Source: Pirellulales bacterium (lineage in GTDB: Bacteria > Planctomycetota > Planctomycetia > Pirellulales > JAEUIK01). From it: DNA of 64,000 bases. The DNA is taken from positions 1-64,000 of the forward strand of contig JAIBBZ010000001.1 in NCBI GenBank assembly GCA_019694435.1, read 5' to 3'. How positions within the stretch are numbered: position 1 is the stretch's first letter; every line of letters begins with the position of its first letter. The translations under genes and the position numbers were made by a program. Below are positions 54,211 to 61,363 of this stretch, in pieces. Below the pieces are notes generated by a model. That model was not told the DNA's origin, searched no databases, and was given only the letters and a program-made list of their open reading frames with translations.

Positions 54211-55314
54211 CTAAGCGACCCGCGGGAGCAGCGCTGGCGATGCTGTCTCTGCTTGAGTCGCAGCTGCGCGCAGCAGCAGCGAATTCCAAAGCTGCGCGGC
54301 AAACGACGGTGGCACCACCGCTCGCTCCTGTGCTGGTGCGCGGCGCCGCGTGGCGGGCGATTGCATCAGGTGCTCCAGCTCGCTGACCAGGCGCCCCAGC
54401 GCGGCCGCATTCGGTTGCGCATCGGGTTGTGCGCACAACTCGACCACCACCTGGTCGGCGTGTACGCCGTCGGCGAGGCGATAGGCGTCCGCCGACGAGC
54501 CGTCCGCGTCGATTGTCGGCAAGGGCAGAAACACCACGTCGCACAGCCGCAGCAACGTGCGATATTCGACTTCGCTGAGCTGGCCGGTGACGATGGTCGC
54601 TGCCTGAGCGCCGGTCGCCGCCGGATCGCTCGGCGCGGTACCGCCGAGCAAGAGTTGCACGGGATAACCACGCTCGCTCAACGTGGCCGCGACGGCGCGT
54701 ACCACGGCGGTTGCCTGCGGAGTGTCATAGTTGCCGAACGCGGCGAACAAATACGACGAGATCGGCAATTGAAACCGCCGGCGCAACTCGGCCGAGAGAT
54801 CGACTTCGGGCAAGCCGGTCTCGGGGGGCGCAATCCGCACGACGCGCGGGCAGCCGTGCAAGAAAGCCTGCGTGCGATGATCGCCCACGACGGTCGCCAG
54901 GCTGCGCTGGGCGAGCGCCGCGGCGAGAGCGCCGCAACCCGGCGGCGGAACGGCGCCCCCCTCGCACAAAGCCGCGGGCAGTTCGTCGCCCGGCAGCTCG
55001 CCAGGCCAGCCGCCGACCAGCGGCGATTCCTCGGAAGGCACGACCAGGATGCCCGGCCGCTGCCAGGCCCAGGCGGCGATCCGGCGGACGTCGCTCCAGG
55101 CGCCGTCGAGATAGTAGACCGGCAATGCGCCTTGGCCCACTTCGGCACGGTAGCGCGACAGGGGCAGCCAGGTCCCCTCGTCGCTACGGCCGCGCGGGCG
55201 GTCGCCATACCAGGTTACCGAGACGGCCGCGGGCAGGTGGCTCAAGGGTGCGACCAGCGCGGGCAAGACCTCGGCCCTGCGCCCTTGCCGAGGCATCAGA
55301 CATTCGACGTCCAA
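54211..55314 (-). CDS. Glycosyltransferase-like protein (GT-B fold)
   Basis: 367 residues. The sequence begins LDVECLMPRQGRR and has VYYLDGAWSDVRRIAAW and VVPSEESPLVGGWPGE in the first half, with FAAFGNYDTPQATAVVRAVAA, VQLLLGGTAPSDP and LLRLCDVVFLPLPTIDADGSS in the second. This resembles the donor-binding half of group 1 glycosyltransferases, though the EX7E motif is weak. TTG 55314 is the likely start because AGGAG lies 7 nt upstream; no ATG fits better before residue 7. Located between the two GDP-mannose dehydratase genes, so it probably uses their product (inference). Confidence 0.65.
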   Translation of the reverse strand: MDVECLMPRQGRRAEVLPALVAPLSHLPAAVSVTWYGDRPRGRSDEGTWLPLSRYRAEVGQGALPVYYLDGAWSDVRRIAAWAWQRPGILVVPSEESPLVGGWPGELPGDELPAALCEGGAVPPPGCGALAAALAQRSLATVVGDHRTQAFLHGCPRVVRIAPPETGLPEVDLSAELRRRFQLPISSYLFAAFGNYDTPQATAVVRAVAATLSERGYPVQLLLGGTAPSDPAATGAQAATIVTGQLSEVEYRTLLRLCDVVFLPLPTIDADGSSADAYRLADGVHADQVVVELCAQPDAQPNAAALGRLVSELEHLMQSPATRRRAPAQERAVVPPSFAAQLWNSLLLRAAATQAETASPALLPRVA

Positions 55315-55352
55315 CGCGAACTCCTCTTACGGCGTGCGAACCGCGTCCGCCA

Positions 55353-56348
55353 TCAGGCGGCGCGGCGGTACCGCTCGCCGGCATCCACCGTGAGCGCTGC
55401 CAGGTCCGCCTCGACCATCCGCACGACCAGTTCCTCGAAGCCGACCTGCGGCTGCCAGCCCAGACGCTGCCGGGCCTTCGTCGGGTCGGACAAGAGCAGG
55501 TCGACTTCCGCGGGCCGGTAGAACCGCGGATCGACCACCACGTATTGTCGCCAATCGAGCCCAAGGTGATCGAACGCGATCTCGACGAATTCCTCGACGC
55601 TGTGCGTTTCACCGGTGCCGATGACAAAGTCTTCCGGCTCCGACTGCTGCAACATCAGCCACATCGCGCGCACGTAGTCACCCGCATAACCCCAGTCGCG
55701 GCGGGCCTGCAGATTGCCCAGCCGCAGTTCGCTGTCGAGCCCGAGCTTGATCCGCGCCACGGCGTGCGAAATCTTCCGCGTGACGAACTCCAGCCCGCGC
55801 CGCGGCGATTCGTGGTTGAACAAAATGCCCGAGCAGGCATACAGGTTGTAGCTTTCGCGGTAATTGATCGTGAGATAGTGTCCGAAGACCTTCGAGACGC
55901 CGTACGGGCTGCGCGGATAGAGCGGGGTCATCTCGCGCTGGGGCGACTCGACCACCTTGCCGAACATCTCGCTCGAGCTGGCCTGGTAGAAGCGGATGCC
56001 CGGATCGACGATGCGAATGGCTTCGAGCATCCGGGCCACGCCCAGCGCCGTGCATTCGGCCGTCAGCAGCGGCTCTTGCCAGCTCGTCGGCACGAAGCTT
56101 TGCGCCGCGAGGTTATAGACCTCGCTGGGCCGCACGTCGCGCAGCAAGCGGATCAACGAAGAGAGATCGAGCAGGTCGGCCGGGTGCAGCAGCAACCGCT
56201 CTTGCAGGTGCGCGATGCGTTCCAGCGAGCAGGTGCTCGTGCGTCGCACGGCCCCGTGCACGCGGTAACCGTGATCGAGCAGAAACTCGGCCAGGTATGA
56301 GCCGTCCTGCCCGGTAATACCCGTGATAAGTGCGGTGCGCGGCGTCAT
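55353..56348 (-). CDS. gmd: GDP-mannose 4,6-dehydratase
   Basis: 331 residues. The NADP loop is [12 protein letters not shown] (about 8-20), with [11 protein letters not shown], the catalytic SSSEMFG (Glu127) and YGVSK (Tyr149, Lys153), [12 protein letters not shown], and [11 protein letters not shown] near the end. All catalytic residues of the family are present. It converts GDP-D-mannose to GDP-4-keto-6-deoxy-D-mannose, the precursor of GDP-L-fucose or GDP-D-rhamnose; a GDP-fucose-synthase-like gene lies at 36690. It is preceded by the best promoter-like sequence of the window and followed 38 bp later by a glycosyltransferase gene. Confidence 0.93.
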   Translation of the reverse strand: MTPRTALITGITGQDGSYLAEFLLDHGYRVHGAVRRTSTCSLERIAHLQERLLLHPADLLDLSSLIRLLRDVRPSEVYNLAAQSFVPTSWQEPLLTAECTALGVARMLEAIRIVDPGIRFYQASSSEMFGKVVESPQREMTPLYPRSPYGVSKVFGHYLTINYRESYNLYACSGILFNHESPRRGLEFVTRKISHAVARIKLGLDSELRLGNLQARRDWGYAGDYVRAMWLMLQQSEPEDFVIGTGETHSVEEFVEIAFDHLGLDWRQYVVVDPRFYRPAEVDLLLSDPTKARQRLGWQPQVGFEELVVRMVEADLAALTVDAGERYRRAA

Positions 56349-56427
56349 CGGAGATTGCTAGCTTCCGTGCTGGTGCCCCGTGGTTGCTCCGGGCCGAAAC
56401 CGATCGACCGGCGGCTCGGGGCGGCGA

Positions 56428-56457
56428 AGTATAGGTGGGTCGGCGCACAAGGGTCAA
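56428..56457 (-). promoter_or_regulatory. Candidate sigma70-type promoter of gmd
   Basis: On the minus strand TTGACC (56457-56452) and TATACT (56433-56428) with an 18-bp spacer; both boxes match 5 of 6 consensus bases. A start near 56421 gives a leader of about 70 nt to the gmd ATG at 56348. Confidence 0.55.
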
Positions 56458-56498
56458 CGTCGGCTGCGGACCGCCACGGCGACCGGGCGCGGCGCAGC

Positions 56499-57278
56499 TC
56501 ACGCGGCCTGCCGCGTGGGCCCGAGGCTGGCGCTTTCCGGATGTTGCATGCACTCGCGGTAGGCGGCCACGACCTCGGCGGCGGGGCCGCTCATGCGAAT
56601 CCGTCCGTGATCCAGCCAGATGATCCGGTCGCAAAGCTGCAGCAGCGACTGCAAGTCGTGGCTCACCAGGACCAGGATGCGGGCCTTGGCCACGATCTCG
56701 CGAATCCGGGTCCTGACCTTCGTCTGAAACCCCAGGTCGCCGGCGCCCAGCGCCTCGTCGACCAGCAGAATCTCGGGATCGATCGCCGTGGCGATCGAAA
56801 ACGCCAGCCGCACGAACATGCCGCTCGAGTAATAGCGGACCGGCATGTCGAGAAACGGCCCCAACTCGCTGAACTCGGCGATCGATTGCAGCTTGGGCTT
56901 GATCGTGCGGGGCGTCTCGCCCTGCAAGTAGCCACGAAAGGCGATGTTCTGCCAGCCGTTGGCGTCCAGCTCGAACCCCAGCGACATGTCGAACAGCGAG
57001 CTGATCCGTCCTTGGACGGCGCGCCGGCCCTGGGTCGGTTGATAGATGCCAGCCAGCACCTTCAGCAGCGTGCTCTTGCCGGCGCCGTTGTGGCCGACGA
57101 TGCCCAACCGGTCGCCGTCGCGCAGTTGCAGCGAGATGTCGTGGAGCGCGTTGACCTCGACGACCGGGCTCGTGGCCCGGCGCAGCAGCCGCGCCAGCAG
57201 CACTTCCTTCAGCGGGATTCGGCCGCCGTAGCGCACGCGAAACGTGAGGCCGACGTCGTGCAGGTCAATGCTTGCCAT
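56499..57278 (-). CDS. wzt: ABC transporter ATP-binding protein, polysaccharide export (Wzt/KpsT type)
   Basis: 259 residues: Walker A GHNGAGKST (about 62-70), a signature-like SSGM segment (YYSSGMFVRLAFSIA), Walker B ILLVDEALGAGD and the His switch SHDL. The SLFDMSLGFE and GYLQGET segments are typical of O-antigen/teichoic-acid exporters. It ends shortly after the ATPase core, so the C-terminal carbohydrate-binding domain found in some Wzt proteins is absent; export should then not depend on a capped chain end (inference). It follows the Wzm gene by 48 bp. ATG 57278 has no strong ribosome-binding site. Confidence 0.9.
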   Translation of the reverse strand: MASIDLHDVGLTFRVRYGGRIPLKEVLLARLLRRATSPVVEVNALHDISLQLRDGDRLGIVGHNGAGKSTLLKVLAGIYQPTQGRRAVQGRISSLFDMSLGFELDANGWQNIAFRGYLQGETPRTIKPKLQSIAEFSELGPFLDMPVRYYSSGMFVRLAFSIATAIDPEILLVDEALGAGDLGFQTKVRTRIREIVAKARILVLVSHDLQSLLQLCDRIIWLDHGRIRMSGPAAEVVAAYRECMQHPESASLGPTRQAA

Positions 57279-57326
57279 ATTGCGTTGCCCGCCCGACCAT
57301 CGCCGGGCGAGGTCGGGGAAGGCTCG

Positions 57327-58121
57327 TTACAGGTGAAAAATCAGGCGCTTTTCCAGTCGGGCGAGGGCCCAGCCCGCCAGCACCACCAGCACCAGTGCAA
57401 AGCCCCCCGCCGTCAGGTAGGCCGACAGCGGCGGCACCTGGGCCTCGAGCACCGGCATCCGTACCAGGTTGACGAACGACGCCAGCGGGTTGACCTTCAG
57501 CAGCCACGCGGCGCCGCTGTTCTCGAGCGTCTTGGGGGGATACACGATCGGTGTGGCGTAGAACATCATCTGCAGCACCACTTCGAGCAGATGCTGCGTG
57601 TCGTGAAAATAGACGTTGGCCAGGCCCAGGAGCGTCGCCACGGCCCAGCCCAGCGCGATGATCAGCACGATCGTCGGCAACAGCGAGGGCAGCGCGGACA
57701 GGTTGTCAAAACCCTTGAGGCACCAATTGACGACGATCAAGAAAATCAGCGCGATCAGAAAATGAAAGCTGCCGCCCAGCACGGTGCGTAAGGGGTAGAT
57801 AGCCACCGGCGCCGGATGCTGGCGAATGTAGGCTTCGCCCTGGAACATGCAGTTGCAGCCCAGGCTCGCCACGCCGTGAAAGAAGTTCCAGAAGCACAGC
57901 CCCGCCAGCAGAAACATCCCGTAGCCCCAGGCGTCCATCTGCAGCAGGTTCTTGAAGGCCAGGCACATCACGGCGGCCATCGCCACGGGCTGCAACAGCG
58001 ACCAGCCCAGGCCGAGGACCGAGCGGCGATACTTCGACCGCAGGTCCATGCCGACCAGCGACAGCCAGAAATAGCGGCAGCTCCACAGCTCGCCGACATA
58101 GGCGGTCACGCCGTGGGTCAT
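57327..58121 (-). CDS. wzm: ABC-2 type polysaccharide export permease (Wzm)
   Basis: 264 residues with six membrane helices. The N-terminal MDLRSKYRRSVLGLGWSLLQP segment is the permease hallmark that precedes helix 1, and HDTQHLLEVVLQMMFYATPIVYP with NPLASFVNLVR marks the C-terminal half. Together with the ATPase it exports lipid-linked glycan across the inner membrane. ATG 58121 gives the normal family length. TTG 58160, with GAGG 6 nt upstream and about 25 nt from the predicted transcript start, is a real alternative adding 13 residues. The frame is open further upstream but the promoter candidate argues against it. Confidence 0.9.
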   Translation of the reverse strand: MTHGVTAYVGELWSCRYFWLSLVGMDLRSKYRRSVLGLGWSLLQPVAMAAVMCLAFKNLLQMDAWGYGMFLLAGLCFWNFFHGVASLGCNCMFQGEAYIRQHPAPVAIYPLRTVLGGSFHFLIALIFLIVVNWCLKGFDNLSALPSLLPTIVLIIALGWAVATLLGLANVYFHDTQHLLEVVLQMMFYATPIVYPPKTLENSGAAWLLKVNPLASFVNLVRMPVLEAQVPPLSAYLTAGGFALVLVVLAGWALARLEKRLIFHL

Positions 58122-58191
58122 CGATTGCCAAACCGCTGGCGCAGAGGATGCTTGCGACAAGTCGCGCCTCGTTAGCTCGCACTCGGGATGG

Positions 58192-58222
58192 ATTGTACGG
58201 GGCCGGTGAACCCGGCAGACAA
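58192..58222 (-). promoter_or_regulatory. Candidate promoter of the wzm-wzt operon
   Basis: On the minus strand TTGTCT (58222-58217) and TACAAT (58197-58192), spacer 19 bp, slightly long. A start near 58185 lies just before the possible TTG start of wzm. Confidence 0.35.
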
Positions 58223-58251
58223 GACGTGCAGGGGGGCGGCAGAACCGCCGA

Positions 58252-58962
58252 TCACTTCCAGGCGTGGACCACGATCCGGCCAAGCTGGCGCTTCTTGGCG
58301 CCCTCGACCGTATAGGGCAGATCGGCCTGCCGATTCATAATCTTCACTTTGCGGAAGCCCGCCATCGTCAGCATCGCCTCGACGCCAGCAGCATTGGGCC
58401 CGCACCAGTTCGAGATATCGCCCGCGGCCTCGATCGTCGGGTAGATGGCCATCGCCGGCCGGCCGATGTCCAACAGATCGACGTGCGTCTCGAGGATCAG
58501 CAGCTCGTTGGTCACGGCGGCGATGCGGTCGATAGCCAGTTGCGGGTGCCGCATGTGGTACAGCACGCCGAGAAACAGCACGACATCGAAGGTGCCGACG
58601 GACTCCGGCGTAATTTCGGTGACTTCCATCTCGACGTCTTCGACGTTCGAGTTGAGGATGCGGCGCGCGAGATTGAAACCGTGCTTGCCGACGGTGGGCG
58701 CCTGCCAGGCGGCCGAATCGAGGGCCACGACCCGCCGTGCGCCGCGGCGCTCACATTCGAACGAGAAAAACCCGTCCCAGGCGCCGACGTCGAGCACGCT
58801 CTTGCCGGTCAACTGCTCGGGCAAATGCACCTGGCCCAGCTTGAACTGCGAATAGTCGCGACCGGGTGTGACGATCCCGTTGCCGAGATCGATCTGGTGC
58901 CACCAATTGACCCGGGCGATTTGTTCGTGGAGATCGTCGAGTTCCGCGGCCGGTGCGAGCAT
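58252..58962 (-). CDS. Class I SAM-dependent methyltransferase (CmoB/DUF1698-like), paralogue A
   Basis: 236 residues. SVLDVGAWDGFFSFECERRGARRVVALD is the SAM-binding core (segment about 54-82, with GAWDGFFSFE diagnostic of the tRNA mo5U34 methyltransferase-like family), then GTFDVVLFLGVLYHMRHP and LETHVDLL. In glycan clusters such enzymes probably act on sugars rather than tRNA (inference). ATG 58962 is supported by AAGGAG 7 nt upstream. It is closely similar to the gene at 60497-61243, and the two flank a glycosyltransferase. It ends 130 bp upstream of wzm on the same strand. Confidence 0.85.
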   Translation of the reverse strand: MLAPAAELDDLHEQIARVNWWHQIDLGNGIVTPGRDYSQFKLGQVHLPEQLTGKSVLDVGAWDGFFSFECERRGARRVVALDSAAWQAPTVGKHGFNLARRILNSNVEDVEMEVTEITPESVGTFDVVLFLGVLYHMRHPQLAIDRIAAVTNELLILETHVDLLDIGRPAMAIYPTIEAAGDISNWCGPNAAGVEAMLTMAGFRKVKIMNRQADLPYTVEGAKKRQLGRIVVHAWK

Positions 58963-59157
58963 GGTGCGCTCCTTCGCTGCTGTGGCCGCGCGAGCCTCTT
59001 GCTCGCCGGCTCCGCCTGTGACGCCCTCCGCCAGGATCGTCGAGCGGACGCGGCGGATGCTACCGGCTGTGACCGATTGTGACCAGAGCGCTCCGCACAC
59101 ATTGCCGCGACTCGACGCCGGACCGCAGCCACCGGCTTGCTAGCACGCTTTCTCCCC

Positions 59158-59187
59158 TTGTTTGCGCCTCGGTCACCGGTTTACGAT
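59158..59187 (+). promoter_or_regulatory. Candidate promoter of the glycosyltransferase gene at 59253
   Basis: TTGTTT (59158-59163) and TACGAT (59182-59187) with an 18-bp spacer. The -10 box matches 5 of 6 bases. The leader would be about 60 nt. It lies in the 290-bp divergent spacer opposite methyltransferase A. Confidence 0.35.
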
Positions 59188-59252
59188 TCGCCACGGCGCC
59201 AGCACGACGCGGCGCCGCAACCGCCTCCGACCCTGCCGAGGGACCGCCTCCG

Positions 59253-60416
59253 ATGCCAGGCATGACGCCGCTTGCATCCGCGTCGAGCGACGCCGATTCG
59301 CTCGCCTCTTTGCCGGTCTATTTCGACGCCAATCCATTGGCCGAAAAGCACCTGACCGGCATTGCCCGGTATACGGCGCGCCTCGCCATGGCGATGGCCC
59401 GCCGTGCGCAGGTGCGGTTTTTCTGCGGCGCGTGGGAACTCGAGCTGCCGGCCGATCTGAGCTGGTCGCCCGACCAGGACTTGAAGACCTGGGCCCGCCG
59501 CGTCTCGCGCAGCCCGCGCAAGCCGTTGGCCCCGCCGTCGAATGCGTTCGGCGTGTGGTGCTGCCTGCGCCCCGTCGAGCGCTGGTTTCCCTTCGAGGCG
59601 AGCATTCTCTACGACTTCACGCCCCAGATCGTCCCGCAAACGCACACGCCGCGCGTCCAGGCGCTGTTCCAAGGCTTTTGCGCCCTGGCATTGCCCAATT
59701 CGGACATGGCCTTGGCAATCTCGCATTCGACGAAGGCCGACGCCGGCTGGCTGACCGATTTGTCCAGCGAGCGCATCGAGGTCGCCTATCCGGGCCCCAG
59801 CTTGTGCATCGAAAAACACGCGCATGTCGGCCCCGTCGAACGGCTGCCGCACGTGGGCCTGGTGGTGTCGACGCTCGAACCGCGCAAGAACGCGCCGTTC
59901 GTGCTCGACTGGTTCTTGAACACGACGACTCTGCCGGCGAATGCCGAGCTCTGGTGGGTCGGTCCCCTGGGCTGGCTCACCAGTTGGCGTCAGTTGCGCA
60001 AGTATCGCCGCACGGGCGGCCGCCGCGTGCGATTTCTCGGCGTGGTTTCCGATGCCCGGCTCTGCGAACTACAGCAGCAGGCCGGCTGGTCGATCTATCC
60101 CTCGCTCTACGAGGGCTTCGGATTTCCCGTGCTCGATGCCCTACGTCACGGCGCACCCGTGCTCACCAGCTGCAACAGCTCGTTGCGCGAGTTTCGCACG
60201 CCGGGCGTGTACTTCTTCGATCCGTGTGACGCGGCAACACTCGACCGGGCCTGGCTCAACCTGGCCAGTGCTGGCCCGATCGACACGCAGGTCGAACAGC
60301 TCGACCGCCGCTACAACTGGGACGTCGCCGCAGAAACGCTATTGGCCGGCTATCGCAAACACCGCCTGGGACAGCTCGTGCCCAGCGTGCGCCAATTCGA
60401 GCGTGCAGCCGCGTAA
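59253..60416 (+). CDS. Glycosyltransferase family 4 (group 1)
   Basis: 387 residues. The N-terminal half has VYFDANPLAEKHLTGIARYT (about 21-40) and ASILYDFTPQIVP; the C-terminal half has LVVSTLEPRKNAPFVLDWF, VRFLGVVSDARLCELQQQAG and the signature SLYEGFGFPVLDALRHGAPV. It probably adds a sugar to the surface glycan at the inner membrane. ATG 59253 follows GAGGGA; the frame is open upstream to 59079. It is the only plus-strand gene in the 46-61 kb cluster, flanked on both sides by paralogous methyltransferases on the minus strand. Confidence 0.85.
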   Translation: MPGMTPLASASSDADSLASLPVYFDANPLAEKHLTGIARYTARLAMAMARRAQVRFFCGAWELELPADLSWSPDQDLKTWARRVSRSPRKPLAPPSNAFGVWCCLRPVERWFPFEASILYDFTPQIVPQTHTPRVQALFQGFCALALPNSDMALAISHSTKADAGWLTDLSSERIEVAYPGPSLCIEKHAHVGPVERLPHVGLVVSTLEPRKNAPFVLDWFLNTTTLPANAELWWVGPLGWLTSWRQLRKYRRTGGRRVRFLGVVSDARLCELQQQAGWSIYPSLYEGFGFPVLDALRHGAPVLTSCNSSLREFRTPGVYFFDPCDAATLDRAWLNLASAGPIDTQVEQLDRRYNWDVAAETLLAGYRKHRLGQLVPSVRQFERAAA

Positions 60417-60458
60417 CGCGGCGACCAGCAAAGGAAACGGCCAGTACGACAGTCGGCT

Positions 60459-60475
60459 CGCGGCGATCGGCCGCG
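60459..60475. terminator. Hairpin between convergent genes
   Basis: CGCGGC (60459-60464), loop GATCG, GCCGCG (60470-60475), a 6-bp stem extendable by a T-G and a C-G pair, in the 80-bp gap between the glycosyltransferase and methyltransferase B stops. No T-run. Confidence 0.45.
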
Positions 60476-60496
60476 GGCCGCCTCACGCTCGGGAGG

Positions 60497-61243
60497 TCAT
60501 TTCCACCAGGCGTGCACGACCATCCGACCGTAGGTGCCCGGCTTTGCATCGCGCAGCGGGTAGTTCTCGATCGATTCATAAACGATCGAAGTCCGCTGGA
60601 AACCGACGGCCTTGAGCATCCCTTCGAGCGCCGGGCCATTCGGTCCGCACCAATTCGAGATGTCGTTGTTCAGTTCATCGCCCGGATAGAACGCGATGGC
60701 CGGCCGGGGTACGTCGAGCAGATCGACGTGCGTTTCGAGGATCAGCATCTCGCCCACGACGCTGGCCACCTTTTGCAGGGCCTGCACCGGGTTGGGCAGG
60801 TGATAGAGCACGCCCAGGAACAGCACGACGTCGAAAGTACCGATTTTCTCGGGGCCGATATCGAGCACTTCCAGCTCGACCGACTCGACCTGCGAGTTGA
60901 GAATCCGCTTGGCGAAATTGAAACCGTGTTTGCCGATCTGCGGCACTTTCCAGACCTGCGAGTCGCACGCCACGACGCGGCGCGCCCCGCGGCGCTCGGC
61001 CTCGAACGAGAAGAACCCATCCCAGGCGCCAATGTCGAGCACGCTCTTGCCCGCCAGGTTGGCGGGCAGGCAGATCGTTTGCAGCTTCTCGGGCGTGCTG
61101 TCGAGCCCGGGCGTGACGACGCCTTCGTCGAGTTGGATGCGGTGGAACCAGCAGATCCGCTGCATCTCCTCGAGATCGGCGGGCGAAAGCCGGTTCGTGG
61201 CCGGCGGCAAAACGTGCGGGGCAGTCGCTGTCAGTGCTGTCAT
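60497..61243 (-). CDS. Class I SAM-dependent methyltransferase (CmoB/DUF1698-like), paralogue B
   Basis: 248 residues. The core is SVLDIGAWDGFFSFEAERRG with VVACDS, then GTFDVVLFLGVLYHLPNP, LETHVDLL and NDISNWCGPNGPALEGML. Most of these segments are shared almost word for word with paralogue A at 58252-58962, including GKHGFN and KRILNS/RRILNS, so they are gene duplicates. The N-terminal 25 residues differ. ATG 61243 has GGGAGG 7 nt upstream. Probable sugar or glycan methyltransferase. Upstream of the FG-GAP gene end (61364) on the same strand. Confidence 0.85.
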   Translation of the reverse strand: MTALTATAPHVLPPATNRLSPADLEEMQRICWFHRIQLDEGVVTPGLDSTPEKLQTICLPANLAGKSVLDIGAWDGFFSFEAERRGARRVVACDSQVWKVPQIGKHGFNFAKRILNSQVESVELEVLDIGPEKIGTFDVVLFLGVLYHLPNPVQALQKVASVVGEMLILETHVDLLDVPRPAIAFYPGDELNNDISNWCGPNGPALEGMLKAVGFQRTSIVYESIENYPLRDAKPGTYGRMVVHAWWK

Positions 61244-61363
61244 CGGAGGCCTCCCTGCCTGCAAAGGTTCGGGCGGAAATCTAGCAGAGCCCCGCTCGCG
61301 CCAGCAAGGCGAGATTGTGCCGGGCGGGCGCAGGCCTCGCGCCAGGCTCGCCCAAGGGTCTCC

